Shown here: piece after piece, positions 1 through 10,814 of the stretch
Numbering within the stretch: the first letter of the stretch is position 1
Layout of the letters: each line of letters begins with the position of its first letter
From: Oegoconia quadripuncta
Lineage: Eukaryota > Arthropoda > Insecta > Lepidoptera > Autostichidae
Direction: 5' to 3'
Assembly (NCBI GenBank): GCA_949316235.1
Contig: OX438745.1
Span: 5,709,001 to 5,773,000 of the forward strand
Length of the DNA stretch: 64,000 nt
The notes under the pieces: generated by a model
Seen by the model: only the letters and a program-made list of their open reading frames with translations
The model's database searches: none
What the model was told of the DNA's origin: nothing
Program-made: the position numbers and the translations under genes

Positions 1-118
1 AAAATCGGATCGAATTTTGATTGGTTAGCTTTGAGTCCGCTTACAAAAATTATAGATAGTTCGAATTTCAAATGATCGCATATTCGTTCACCACAAAAAT
101 TTCCTATTATTATTAGGT

Positions 119-285
119 CTTAGTGGTCACCCTGAGGACTGAGACCTGTAATAAAACGAACTCAAGTTTGACTGTTAATTTGAGTGTCACTATACTATTT
201 CTTTGATATTGTTTTTACACGACAGTATCTCAAGTGTCAGCATGAGTTAATCTTGAGTCCGTTTTATTAATATGATATATAATAT
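119..285. repeat. Fold-back repeat fragment
   Basis: The segment around 152-190 (AATAAAACGAACTCAAG) is partly complementary to the segment around 240-275, so it could fold back. The AATAAAAC/ACTCAAG words resemble the GGCCCGTATTAATAAACC element family seen at 33579, 45699 and 46300. I read it as a decayed member of that type. There is no coding content. Confidence 0.4.
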
Positions 286-326
286 ATATATGAATGCAGA
301 ATGTATAATATATATGAATAATATAT

Positions 327-741
327 TAGGTCCTTACCTATGAAATTGTAGTTTTGTATGAAGAATTTCATTAAGACTGTTTTCTCCATACAAACATTTT
401 TGATTTTTTTTGGGAACGTCAAATCCAAATTTAGCTAAACTAGTGTATTATCGGATAACATTAAGTTAAGTATAGGCAGCGTTAACTTTTAAAAGTAACC
501 GCTTTATAAAAGTTTCAGCGAATCTAAGAAATGATTATGGTAAGGACTTGAAAAGAGCTCTGTTAATTTTTTTTTACTATGTGATTTAGCCCAGAAATTA
601 AAAAATATTTCATGTGAAACCTTGAAATAATAATCAATTTTCCAAATAAAAAACAAATTTGGATATAGCTTTGAAAATCGCAGGAATTGGTACATATAAT
701 TAACGAAGAAAAAAGCTCCAATTTCATAGGTAAAGACCCAA
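327..741. mobile_element. MITE, TTAGGTCCTTACC family, copy 1
   Basis: About 415 bp, bounded by inverted ends TTAGGTCCTTACCTATGAAA and its near-complement at 722-741. It is flanked by TATAT on both sides (322-326 and 742-746), which looks like a target duplication. A second copy lies at 29842-30243. The open frame at 504-764 on the minus strand is repeated in that copy and belongs to the repeat. It shows no protein-family features. Confidence 0.8.
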
Positions 742-1244
742 TATATACACACCAATAGGGGCAATTGTGTTTAGCGGTAGAAATAATTATACATTACTTC
801 ATAATTTTCTACCCGTCAGGTAAAAACAGGTACCTATACATAACACCTAAAGTACCAACCCTAGAGCTGACGACCTCTATTAATTAAAACGCTGTGCAAA
901 CCGAGCTTTATCGGGCGCGGCCGCGGCACCCAATTAGAGCACCGACTGTGGACGAAAGACACCTACTAATAAACGGATCACACCGCGAGAAAGAATGGTG
1001 TTAAAAGTAGCACCAATCTCTTCCACAGAAGTTAATTTATTTGCCTCGCCATGTCTGTCTGAGGCTATTAGTCCGAAAGCTGGAATTTGATGTGGGTGAA
1101 TATCACGCCGAGAATGTGGAGAAAAAATCATGAAAAAAAAATTAAGGTAACTCGCCTACTCGTAAAGTGGGGGACCTTTTATTTAATATTGGGTAGTCAT
1201 TGGATAGGCCGATCAAACGTCAACACTTTAAGCATTTATTTCAA
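742..1244. other. Intergenic, no feature seen
   Basis: There is a GC-rich patch near 905-950 with a NotI-like GCGGCCGC word. Short open frames on both strands have no recognisable domain or splice context. I see no gene here. Confidence 0.5.
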
Positions 1245-1502
1245 TCTTTTTTTTTTTTGCCCAACGGGTTAGTACTTGACTTGGGGTACTGGCTATCTTA
1301 TCTCCGACAACAGGAACACAACAATGCTATTAACATTGTTGCTTGGCAGCAGATTTAGATAAGATGGTGGTAGCTAGCTAGACGGACATTTGAAATGCCC
1401 TACCACCAACCAAACCATGTACTTAAACATGTTCGCTGGGGATCGAACCCACGACCTCCGATTCGTAAACCCAATGTTGTTTAGATTGAGCCACGGAGGC
1501 GG
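1245..1502 (-). repeat. tRNA-like SINE (minus orientation)
   Basis: A poly-T run at 1248-1258 marks the 3' tail. The other end, 1440-1500, contains GGGGATCGAACCCACGACC and TTTAGATTGAGCCACGG, the complements of B-box-like and A-box-like promoter words of a tRNA-derived SINE. I infer a SINE and not a working tRNA, because no cloverleaf is preserved. Confidence 0.65.
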
Positions 1503-2094
1503 TTAATCTATGTAATTATTTCAATGTAAGATAGGTAACATGATATCATTTATTGAATGCCAATTTAATCTATTGGAAATAAAAATAGGGCTTAAGTATT
1601 TCTCTGTCAGTCAGTATGTCCACGCTACTACCGCTTCGGAAAGGGAAATCATCTGTGGGAAAAAAGCGGCGAAAGAAACCCTCAGATTCATTGTCTTTTC
1701 TTTTCTTAAAATTTAAGTATTACAACTAATAGAATTTCATAATTTTTGGGCGAAGAATACCAAGCGATTTTGTCATTCAAGTAGTCACTAATTTTGTAAC
1801 AATCTTTTTTTGTTAATGTTATTTTGACATGGTCTTGAAATTGTTTCTCATTTAGATTAAGGATTCAGGTATAAGGTTATAAAAGCGTATACAGTATCCC
1901 ATAAATGATACCTTAACTTTGCTTAATCTGAACAATAAAATATTAGAAGTTATTTTGAACAGTTTTTCGATTAATATATCAATATCATTCACAGCAGGAG
2001 TGATCCTGCTTGAATGTCGTCAAATGCTCGTTACACGAGAATGCTTCCAGTAATGACGACGAGCCTTTAAACGATATTTACTATATATTCTACT

Positions 2095-2275
2095 ACTTAG
2101 CTCTCAAATAACTTTGTCGCTGATATCTTTAATTTGTTTATACCAACGGAACTACTTACTTCATCGGGATAAAAAATATTCTATGTTTTAATCCAAGCCA
2201 TGTTCTAGCTATATACCAAATTGTATTTAAATCCGTTCATAGGCTTCGTCGTGATTGAGCAACAAATAAACAAAC
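2095..2275. repeat. Dispersed repeat, LINE-tail type, copy 1
   Basis: It shares CTATATACCAAATT, AAATCCGTTCAT and TTGAGCAAC words, in the same order, with 5440-5600. These words are common in RTE-type LINE 3' tails of insects (family assignment from general knowledge, not verified). No open frame is present. Confidence 0.5.
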
Positions 2276-2765
2276 GTCCAAACTTGCGCATTTATAACAT
2301 TAATTAGAGGTAGATTTCTATACCTACTTTGACGGACTACCACTAAGGTTTCTCCTGTAAGTACATCCTACCTCCATGCACCGACCAGTGTTTCGCGCCA
2401 AAAATTATGCGGCTTAACGGCTCCGGGTAATTTTGACAAACGACCGCTCTGAAACCACGGCCGAGTGGACTTTGATCGATTACTCCATTATGCGATGTTT
2501 TGATTTGATCGCCCTTCATTTTATCCAGTTGCGGAATAATTGCTTCTACTAATGAGTGCCCCGAATGTACGGGATATGTTGGTACAGGTAATACGTGTTC
2601 AGGTAGATAGTGAATAATCTAGGGGTGTCCTATAAGTAAGAAACGTTACAATCTCGCTGGGCGAATGTCTGAATGAATGAAAATGGCGTTTAATAATTGG
2701 CTAACAATACGAAGTGACGGAAAATGCAATGATTATAAAATTACGAATTAGTTTGTAGTAATGTA

Positions 2766-3010
2766 AGTACTGAGAGTCGGTGGGACGCGGTCTCTCAAAT
2801 TAGGAGGGCCGGGTTCGATTCCCAGGCAGGGTAGCTACCAATGAGTTTTTAAATTTAATTTAATTACTTAAGTGCATTTATCCTACTGCTCTTAAACGGT
2901 GAAGGAAAACATAGTGAGGAAACCTGCATGCCTGAAAAAAAAAATTCAAATGCATGTGAAGTCCCCAACACGCATTGAGCCACGTATGCCTATACATGTA
3001 CCTATGACGA
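2766..3010 (+). repeat. tRNA-like SINE, family D, copy 1
   Basis: It starts with GGTGGGACGCGGTCTC, has a B-box-like GGGTTCGATTCCC at about 2812, then GGTGAAGGAAAACATAGTGAGGAAACC. It is the same family as 28412-28670 and as the repeat that the Polinton interrupted (8095-8163 plus 25374-25500). A 3' piece of SINE family A follows at about 3090-3165. The paired open frames at 2878-3129 on both strands are repeat sequence. Confidence 0.7.
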
Positions 3011-3165
3011 GCACATATACTCAGCAAGTTAGCCATCCTAAATTCAAGATGAATTTCATTTTGTCGTATAGGGCTAATGTCCAAACCTGTATCCACAACA
3101 CAAACTATAGTTGCTTAAAGTGGAACTAGATGGCATTGTGTGCATGTCCAAGGATATTTTTTTTT

Positions 3166-3305
3166 GTATTAATAAACCGATCTCAAGATTGATATGACCT
3201 TAAGTTGACGCTTGTGAATCTGACATAATAAAACAGTATAAAAAAAATAGTATCGTGACTGAGACGTGATCTCAATCTCAAGATGGATTTATTAATCCGG
3301 CCCTA
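3166..3305. repeat. Short TTA-type MITE, decayed
   Basis: It begins GTATTAATAAACCGATCTC and ends GATTTATTAATCCGGCCC, so the ends are inverted. It is related to the full copies at 33579-33910 and 46300-46641. Another decayed piece begins at 5014 (AAGGCCCGTATTAATAAACC). Confidence 0.6.
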
Positions 3306-4692
3306 AGAGATGTCATACCGTTCTCTTTGAATGTCAGCGGCACGTACCTAAAGGACTCATAAAGTTCAGAAGAGTTTGAGTATTCGGGAGTTAATGTAAT
3401 AAAATACACTGTCACCACTATTCTATTCTTACCACTTTTCTGAAACTGTATTTTCTTTTCTGTTCTGCAATAAAGTGTATTTGTATCATTTTATTACAAG
3501 ATTATAGGAAAATCAGCTGCAAACTCTCTCACGAGAAAGCAACTACTAATGAGTGACAGATATATACCTATATATAGACGCATTTCTCCATGAGAGCAGT
3601 CGAGATCTACACATAACGCACCTTATAATGCTATCAACAGAAATTCCTATCAACGGAATAGTAACATCTCCACATTTCAAAGACAATTCTAGCCCGAGAT
3701 AATTTTTAAATTGTGCCAATTTACACAACAATAGAGGGTCCAGTAGAGTACGTGATAGCAATATTCCATTCATCAGCCGAGGCGTCGCTAAACACCGACC
3801 GCCGCTGGAGATAACCGCAGTAAACCCCCGACAATACCGACCTCGCACTCAATAAAAGATGATAACACATGAAATATGAACTGACGACACCCCTCTGCCA
3901 AAAAACGAAACAAACCCCCAATATAAACCCTAAAGGTCACACGGAAGACCCAAAATCTCCCAACACACCAACAACGTTAAGATATTTCGGAATCAAGCAA
4001 GACACTAGCATAATAAACGAGGACCAACGAAAACATACCGCACTCTCTACGCGTACAGCCAAATTTCCAAAAGAAAACAGACCAACGTTACAACGTTTCG
4101 GAACGCAGCGTTGACGGCGCGAAACAAAAGCGCGGGAACCACCGCCATTGGCGGAGGAGGTAGGCGGACTCCCGGATAATATGGCGGAAATATTACCGAG
4201 GAGGTTTCAAGGTGCATTGGGAGGAGGAGGGAGGCCCCCCAGAGAGGTTAATTACCCGCCGGCCGATAAGGCAGCACGGCTCGCTAATTACGTACTTATG
4301 GCGGACTGAAATTAAGTTATCGTTGGCGGGAAAACGACGTTCACTTTGTTTGCGTTCCGTTTTACGGATAATATGTATTCTGCGGCGCTCGAGAGTAATG
4401 GAACAAAATTGGCGGCTATTCAGTTTTATCTTTTATGTGTAAGTTGGAGCGTTTGTTGAGATAATGGAATCATTGTTCAAACACAGCGCTCCCGGGTCTC
4501 CTTTTTAATCGTTTAGCTTAATTTTTGCTTTGTTATTCAAACAATCTTGTCGACTTTTCCTTTTACAAATTCCCATCGGGCTGTCTGTTCGTAAAGAGAT
4601 TAATGTTGATCTTGGGTTTTGTTAAATGTACATTTTATTAGCCTAATATTCAGAATGAATTACTGGGTTTATGTGCCTCATTTTCAACGTCC
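3306..4692. other. Intergenic, GC-rich patch, no gene supported
   Basis: The stretch 4110-4400 is richer in GC and CpG than its surroundings (GGCGCGAAACAAAAGCGCGGG, CGCCATTGGCGG). It could be an unmethylated or regulatory patch. The open frames at 3546-4114 and 4212-4442 carry no domain, repeat or splice evidence. Confidence 0.4.
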
Positions 4693-5015
4693 ATGATGCG
4701 ACACACAGTGAAGTTCAACTATTTTGATAATGTTAAAACTTGTGCTCAAATAGTGTCCAAGAGAAAAAAATGTGCCACTGCTTTAAAATTATTCAATATT
4801 TTTAGTGAGGATTCTAGCGTCACATGTTACTGGAAACATTGTTTCTCATACGCAAAGACTGTTTTAACTATGATTATAATTTGTAACTATGAAACAACTG
4901 TACAGTAATAGTGCCTCCGAATATACAAATTCCGTAAATAGTAGATACTTCAAAATCTACGAAGTTATTTAGATGTCGTTGTGAGAAGTTGCCGCACGCA
5001 GACGACTAACACTAA
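4693..5015. repeat. Dispersed repeat related to 28030-28310 and 30940-31130
   Basis: It shares long stretches with those segments, in inverted orientation to them: GTGTCCAAGAGAAAAAA, GAGGATTC...CACATG, and ACGAAGTTATTTAGATG. A shorter piece occurs at about 51990-52080. It is non-coding. Confidence 0.6.
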
Positions 5016-5439
5016 GGCCCGTATTAATAAACCGTTCTCAAGCTTGACATGGCCTCAAGTTGACGCTTGAGAATCTGTTGCATATTAAAACAGCATCAGA
5101 AAAAATGGTCTTGAGACCGAGACGGTGATGAGTTAAAGAATTTCTTGTTGTGGACGTTTTATTGTACGTATACAAGTTATGAAGACTGGACCTAAATAGG
5201 CCGTGCTCCATATTTCATAATAGTTGACAAGCGGGAAATATACATTGCGCGTTAAAATGTGTAATGAATGACTTTGAACCGTACACCTCCGCTATTCTAT
5301 AAAATGATAATCTAGACAAGATGGTCATTTTAGACAACTATTGACATTTTAGACATAGCTTGAAGAAACATGACACTACCTTCTAATAATTTAAAACAGC
5401 CCTGTATATAAACTGACTTCGCCCCGCAGCGTCGCCTGC

Positions 5440-5600
5440 GTGGAATAACTTTATCGCGGATATATTTAATTTATTTATCCCGCGGGAAACCTATCAGGAT
5501 AAATAAATGCCTATCCTATATTTTAATCCAGGTTATGTTATACCTATATACCAAATTTCATCCAAATCCGTTCATCCGTTTCGCCTTGAGCAACTTTAAA
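5440..5600. repeat. Dispersed repeat, LINE-tail type, copy 2
   Basis: It is similar to 2095-2275: TTATCGCGGATATATTTAATTT, then TATACCAAATTTCATCCAAA and CCGTTCATCCG. No coding sequence is present. Confidence 0.5.
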
Positions 5601-6611
5601 AGAAACGGACTTTAACGAACACTTTAAGAGAAACGGATAGGAGGTGAGGTTTTCTGAAAGTGGTGTAAGATGTAGAGTCACTATCCTCGTATTAATAAAG
5701 CGATCTCAAGCTTGAGATCAAATGTGAGTATGCAACATGTACAATACAAATTCACTTTATCACAACAAAAAAGAAAATATGTTTTCCATAAAGGTGGTAA
5801 GAGTAGAACGTACAATTTGGCAACCTTATCACTAAAAGCGATCTTAATACTGTTTTAGTAGTACATTATTTATCATCGCACCCTAGAGTCAGAAGTACAA
5901 ATAAATACGCAAATTTTTCATCAACTGGTGATTATTATAAGAGCTATTACTTATTTTTGATTTGCACTTGTTTCAGGCTACACTCTATATAAAATCATCT
6001 AGATGCTCCAAAAATAAACCTAACTTACACAAATCTAATGGATAATTTATAAAGCGTAGGTAAGTACTGATAAATAAGCAAGTATAGTACTTTAGAAGTC
6101 TATAACTACAAACAACACGTCTGCCAGCTGAGCTCCTAAATAAAAAACGATAAAATAAAGAGACGCGCAACAAAACGTAGATGCTTATACCTAGATCGAC
6201 CATTTTCACTTGGTACGCATTACCATTTCTAAGAATACGACACCCATACGAATAGAGCGTAAAATAGAAGTCGAGTACGATCGTTGGGGGGTATATTTAA
6301 ATTGGTAGCGTTATACATATTTACCACAAAAGCGGCTCAGAGAAAGATCGCAAGATCCAAGCCTCGGTTTTATTTTTCCAAGCTCTAAATGGAGTCTGTG
6401 GAGCATTTAAATAAGCTTCACCGGCTGAAGTATGGTAATGTCAGTAATACGCGGGAAGAAACCGCGCCGAATGCTTCGTCGGCCGCCATTTTGAATGCTG
6501 TATTTGGTCCTACGAGCCAGTATTACGTACGTTATAAAGACTAATGGATCTGGAACACCCAATGACATATCTATGTAGATACGGAAGTGGTTTTATTTTT
6601 CTTAAGCTGTT
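5601..6611. other. Intergenic, LINE tail piece only
   Basis: A short stretch (5740-5850) containing CCTTATCACTAAAAGCGATC matches the LINE 3' tail at about 40674-40694. The rest shows no gene. The minus-strand open frame at 5985-6209 has no recognisable domain. Confidence 0.45.
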
Positions 6612-7013
6612 ATACAGGGTGAAATTCAATTAGTGTAATTCCTGTTAATTGGTGACTCCACTTCTGATAACGAATAACTTTCCCCAAGGACTATAGCCGA
6701 ATTTGAACAAAAAATTTTCGATTATCCATACAAAGTAAACTATTCTAAAACCACGTTAAGTATGTAAGTCACAATTGTCGGCTGAATTCGGCTATGGCTG
6801 CTAGTGACAAGTTGTTCGTAATCAGAAGCGGAGTCACCAGCTGAAAATTGTTGTATTTCCATACTGAAGGTGGTTTCGGTAAGGTTTATTTTGTATGGGT
6901 AATACAATTTTTTTTTGATCGAATTCGACTATGGTTCCTTGAGGAAATATATTCATAATCAAGAGTGGCATCACCAGTTAACGGGAATTACATGAAATCA
7001 AATTCAGCCTGTA
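6612..7013. mobile_element. MITE, ACAGGGTGAAATTCA family, copy 1
   Basis: About 400 bp with inverted ends: TACAGGGTGAAATTCAATTAG at the left and the complement of that type (ATCAAATTCAGCCTGTA) at the right. Internal words such as CTTTCCCCAAGGA and GAATTCGACTATGG recur in inverted orientation. Further copies are at 7641-8042 and 38433-38873. Confidence 0.75.
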
Positions 7014-7020
7014 TAGTTAA

Positions 7021-7640
7021 ATGCTTTCAAGCTTCCTGTATATACACCCTACATCATTAAGGCTGCCCGCCTCACGGGCGACAATCGGTGACCGATTTCT
7101 TGTCGGAGAAAAATGGAACGTGCTGATTTTAATGTTTCAACGCCCACGTCCTACAAAAAATCGGTCGCGACTGTCAGTGGTGGCAACAAATTATTATTAT
7201 ATCCTAATCCTTATAAGCGGGTCGAATAGGATGAAAGTTCTTATGTGAAAATGACGTTTTTACTTGATGACTGCAATCTGTGAATGCAGTAGTAAAATAT
7301 CCGAAACTCACACTGAGTTTCTAATATTTCTAATAACGGTTCCGGTAGCTGCCTGTCGTACTCGATCTCAACTTTCCACCTTGTGCAATCTAATTACACG
7401 TAGGTATATGTTGATACTTACTTACACATAAATTCACAAGACGTGAAAAAGAGGACATAGTTAATTATTTTCGAGTGACAATTAATTAGTGGAGCATGTG
7501 AAAATTTTCGAGTAGAAAAAAGAACGCGAGAAATGTGAGCATAATCAATCGTGACTCAAGGGTTCTGTATAGGGTCTTGTAGCCAATATTAATGCCAATA
7601 TTGGAAAATAACGTAATAATCTAACTAAAATTATTGCTAC
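7021..7640. other. Spacer between two MITEs, no gene
   Basis: The plus-strand open frame at 7021-7248 has no domain or splice context. I see no repeat boundary or RNA gene. Confidence 0.4.
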
Positions 7641-8042
7641 GCAGGATGATTTTGAATTGGTGTAATTCCCATTTACTAGTGACGTCACTCTTGATTACGA
7701 ACAACTTTCCCCAAGGAGCCATAACACAATACGATCAAGAAAAATGTGTTTACTTATACAAAGTAACCATTCTGAAACCACCTTTAGTATGGAAGTCCGA
7801 CAATTTTTGGCTGGTGATTACGAACACCTATCCACTAGGAACCATAGCCGAATTCAGCCGAAAATTGTTACTTTCATACTTAACGTGCTTTCAACTTAAA
7901 CTTAACTTCCATACCAAAGGTGGTTTCAGACTGGGTTACTTTGTATGGATAATCGCAAAATTTTTATTCGAATTCGACTATTGTTCGTAACCAGGAATGG
8001 AGACATCAGTAAACAGGAATTACACGAATTAAATTTCACCCT
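7641..8042. mobile_element. MITE, ACAGGGTGAAATTCA family, copy 2
   Basis: It has the same architecture as 6612-7013, starting CAGGATGATTTTGAATTGG and ending AATTTCACCCTGTA. The plus-strand open frame 7634-7990 lies inside it and is repeat sequence. Confidence 0.75.
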
Positions 8043-8094
8043 GTATATTACCACTTGCTACGAGCTGAATACTTTGATGATTAACCATATTTTA

Positions 8095-8163
8095 TTCATC
8101 ATCATCATCAGCCCGTAAACATCCCACTGCAGGGATATATGGCCTTCCCTCGTATTTCAGGGA
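8095..8163 (-). repeat. SINE family D, left half, interrupted by the Polinton
   Basis: CATCATCATCAGCCCGTAAA through GGCCTTCCCTCGTATTTCAG matches, in inverted orientation, the 3' half of the intact copy at 28412-28670. The missing half resumes at 25374. The last six bases (8158-8163, CAGGGA) are the duplicated target site. Confidence 0.85.
8158..8163. repeat. Target-site duplication, left copy
   Basis: CAGGGA directly precedes the element end AGTAGGATATTATT and is repeated exactly at 25374-25379 directly after the mirrored end. Six bases is the usual duplication length for Polintons. Confidence 0.9.
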
Positions 8164-8402
8164 AGTAGGATATTATTGGGCATTCTAGACCACCATCCGT
8201 TCAGTCGGCTACGCACCTGCTTCGCCTCCTTCACTTCTGGTGTTCTAGAATGCCCAATAATATCGTTGTGCATTCTATCCCACCATCAGTTTACGAGGTG
8301 AATGATCGTACGTCTCACTCTGTGCAATATGTCATTTAAAGAATTGGCGCTGTTATTTCAACCCTCCATCACGATACCTATATAAATCACCTGTAGTTGT
8401 AA
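8164..8402. repeat. Left terminal inverted repeat
   Basis: It matches the complement of 25129-25373. The outer 104 bp differ at only two positions by my reading. After that there are small indels, including about 9 bp extra on the right. Inner similarity resumes at 8550-8602 after roughly 148 bp found only on the left. Confidence 0.93.
8171..8262. repeat. Subterminal stem-loop in left end
   Basis: Arms 8171-8194 and 8239-8262 are inverted copies of 24 bp with one mismatch (TATTATTGGGCATTCTAG and complement), around a 44-bp loop. The same structure is at 25275-25366. I infer a recognition structure for integrase or for replication start; the role is not known. Confidence 0.8.
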
Positions 8403-8572
8403 GAATATCATTTTGTGCTACAACGTAGACCGGTTACCTTACTCTGTACTCCGGGGTTACCTACATTCATTAGTAGTGAGATATCGTTCGATCGCTTTTA
8501 AATATTTCTGCGTTCATTGCAAAGTTTTTTGCGTTTCATGCAATCGATATTGAAACATATAGAACAATTTTT

Positions 8573-8587
8573 GGTCCTGAAAGGACC
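8573..8587. repeat. Palindrome GGTCCTGAAAGGACC, left
   Basis: A perfect 6-bp inverted repeat with a 3-base centre. It is kept identically at 25081-25095 at the other end, although much of the surrounding sequence has diverged. It is a candidate protein-binding site. Confidence 0.6.
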
Positions 8588-8602
8588 TTTTAATAGCTGT
8601 TG

Positions 8603-8986
8603 ATTATATCTGAAGGTTATGTATGAACATTATGAAGACGTATATTTGAATCATCTATGTACATCATGCATGCAATGGAAACATGTGCGCAGTCCATAAA
8701 ATATAGCATAACCATGATTCGTAATCAAAGCTTCATTAATTTCACACATTTCTAAAGACTGATCCCTGACGTTCATCTTGACTGGAAGGCCTGTGGTAAT
8801 TAACCTACCTACCGATCTACCTTATTGTTTTAATAGTCGAATTGCTTACCCCCTCCTTTATGATAGCATAACATTATTTAATAATATGAACACATGGTTC
8901 ATAAAGTTCATGTATACATAAAAAATATTTCACTTTCATTTGAACGCCTGCCCGATGCAGATTGAATAGGTTGCTGTTCCTGAAAC
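8603..8986. other. Left non-coding leader of the Polinton
   Basis: AT-rich and without a long open frame. It lies between the inner edge of the terminal repeat and the ATPase start, so it probably holds the promoter of the rightward gene set. No clear TATA-box position can be assigned. Confidence 0.45.
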
Positions 8987-9673
8987 ATGAAGTTTGTAAA
9001 GCAACCACATTCATTAAATTTAGAAAAAATTTGCGCTGATCCACGGAAGACAATCTCACGTCACGGAAAACTTTTACCAAATACAATACGTTGTATTATT
9101 TCTGGACCCTCTAATTGCGGTAAAACAAATTTAATGATAGGTTTGCTGTTGCATGAAAATGGTTTGCGATATCAAAATGTTTACCTTTATTCTAAGACTC
9201 TCTTCCAACCCAAGTTCATATTTCTACAAAAAGTTTTCCAAATGGTTCCAAATGTATCTTTTACGAAATATCATGAAAACGAAGAAATTCTTAGTCCCGC
9301 GGAAGCTGCTCCTAATTCCATCATAATTTTTGATGACGTTGCCACCGGGAATCAGAATAATATACGTGATTATTTTGCAATGGGTAGGCACAAAAATGTT
9401 GACTGTTTTTATTTAAATCAAACATATAGCAAAATCCCAAAGCAATTAATACGTGATAATGCTAACCTCATTATACTGTTCAAGCAAGATGATATCAATT
9501 TGCGTCACGTTTATGACGAACATGTTAATAGTGATATGAATTGGTTACAGTTTCGAGACATGTGTGCAAATGTATGGATCACACCTTATAGTTATTTAGT
9601 AATAAATAAAGACTGTGAAAAAAATAAGGGTTGCTACAGAATGAAATTTGATACATTTATAATGTTTGATTAG
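8987..9673 (+). CDS. Genome-packaging ATPase (FtsK/HerA-type)
   Basis: A 228-residue protein. Walker A GPSNCGKT is at residues 40-47 and Walker B SIIIFDD ends at D116-D117. It matches the packaging ATPases of Polintons and adintoviruses in length and motif spacing, and in these viruses the enzyme pumps DNA into the capsid. It is the first gene of the rightward set, followed after 72 bp by the 332-residue gene. The chosen ATG gives the normal N-terminus of the family (short leader, then the P-loop at about 40). No break is seen. Confidence 0.93.
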   Translation: MKFVKQPHSLNLEKICADPRKTISRHGKLLPNTIRCIISGPSNCGKTNLMIGLLLHENGLRYQNVYLYSKTLFQPKFIFLQKVFQMVPNVSFTKYHENEEILSPAEAAPNSIIIFDDVATGNQNNIRDYFAMGRHKNVDCFYLNQTYSKIPKQLIRDNANLIILFKQDDINLRHVYDEHVNSDMNWLQFRDMCANVWITPYSYLVINKDCEKNKGCYRMKFDTFIMFD

Positions 9674-9745
9674 TGATTTAAATACAACGATCAAGTTTTT
9701 ATTTTCATTTTGTGCTCTGAACTTGGTAAGTAAGGTACTGCGAAT

Positions 9746-10744
9746 ATGGATAATGAACAAAAATTAAAAAATCAAATAATAAAATCTGCAGAATCTGTTA
9801 AAAAAAAAGTTAAAATGATGCGGGATATTAGATCCAACAACGACATGGTCATTGAATCTGTTCTCAAACCAATAACAGAACCTCTGAAAAAAATGGTTAA
9901 CAAAAGGTTTCCTGTGAATAACGATAAGAAAGATAGAACTCCGCCAGAAACTACTAAGACCAAAAAACGAAAGTTTAATTATAGATATACTCCAGCAGCA
10001 ACTGTTAAAAAACTTAAATTTAGCCCCAGTGATTCGCATAATGAATATCTAGATGATGATGACGAAAGTGATGTGGGTGCAAATGAAACAGAATATTTAG
10101 AAAATAATACATCTGATAATCAGTCTGATAGGTCTGATACTAGCGGACTGTCTTTTGGAACGCCTGAGAATGTTAGTTCTCACACTTCTTGGTCTATGTC
10201 TTCTGAAATGTTTGATAATATCCCGTTCGGTGTAAGAAAAGAACGAGGAAAGCTAATGATGGGAAAATCTCGTGTGACTGTAACCGACAGCAAAATTTCA
10301 GTTGCTGAACGAACTTATACGAAAACACCAGGATTAATGGATTTATTATTTAAGAAAACACCTAACTTAAAACTTCTAACTGAAGATGATAAACGAAATT
10401 ACAAAATTATGTTAATAGATACTAACGCACATCGGCGAGATTATGATACTTCAAAACCTATTAAAAGTAATAAGGGTCTTAAATATACACAAATAATTAG
10501 ACCATTATTCATGAAGTTATGTCATAAAGATTCTGAAAGTATGGACGACTTAACTCAAGGATCAGGGTTACCGAATAAAAAAATACTAAAAAAAAATGTT
10601 GATTACGTTTATTGGGATAATCCAAATGAATTAATTGATCGATTGAAACTTCTATGGGCTTCGCGTGATGCTGGAAATACTGGAATGGATAATGAAATAA
10701 TATCCATAATAGAGGAATTGAAAGAAAATGGTATCGTAAATTAA
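9746..10744 (+). CDS. Conserved Polinton protein of unknown function
   Basis: 332 residues. The N-terminal 70 are basic and helical (KSAESVKKKVKMM). Residues around 95-150 are acidic and Ser-rich (DDDDESD and a run of Asn, Asp and Ser), so probably disordered. The C-terminal part carries YVYWDNPNELIDRLKLL and GNTGMDNEIISIIEELKE. I recognise that C-terminal pattern from many arthropod Polintons and related uncharacterised insect proteins, where the function is unknown. It lies between the ATPase and the fibre-like gene, so a virion role is likely but inferred. The frame is intact. Confidence 0.8.
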   Translation: MDNEQKLKNQIIKSAESVKKKVKMMRDIRSNNDMVIESVLKPITEPLKKMVNKRFPVNNDKKDRTPPETTKTKKRKFNYRYTPAATVKKLKFSPSDSHNEYLDDDDESDVGANETEYLENNTSDNQSDRSDTSGLSFGTPENVSSHTSWSMSSEMFDNIPFGVRKERGKLMMGKSRVTVTDSKISVAERTYTKTPGLMDLLFKKTPNLKLLTEDDKRNYKIMLIDTNAHRRDYDTSKPIKSNKGLKYTQIIRPLFMKLCHKDSESMDDLTQGSGLPNKKILKKNVDYVYWDNPNELIDRLKLLWASRDAGNTGMDNEIISIIEELKENGIVN

Positions 10745-10814
10745 ATATAAACAAAGTTAATAATAATTCTTTACAGTTTCATCTTAGACTTTGATTACAA
10801 CAGTACTCTAGGAA

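Noticed and set aside
9764..10039. Minus-strand frames opposite the 332-residue gene
   Set aside because: Shadows of an AT-rich, Lys- and Asn-rich coding strand; no domain.
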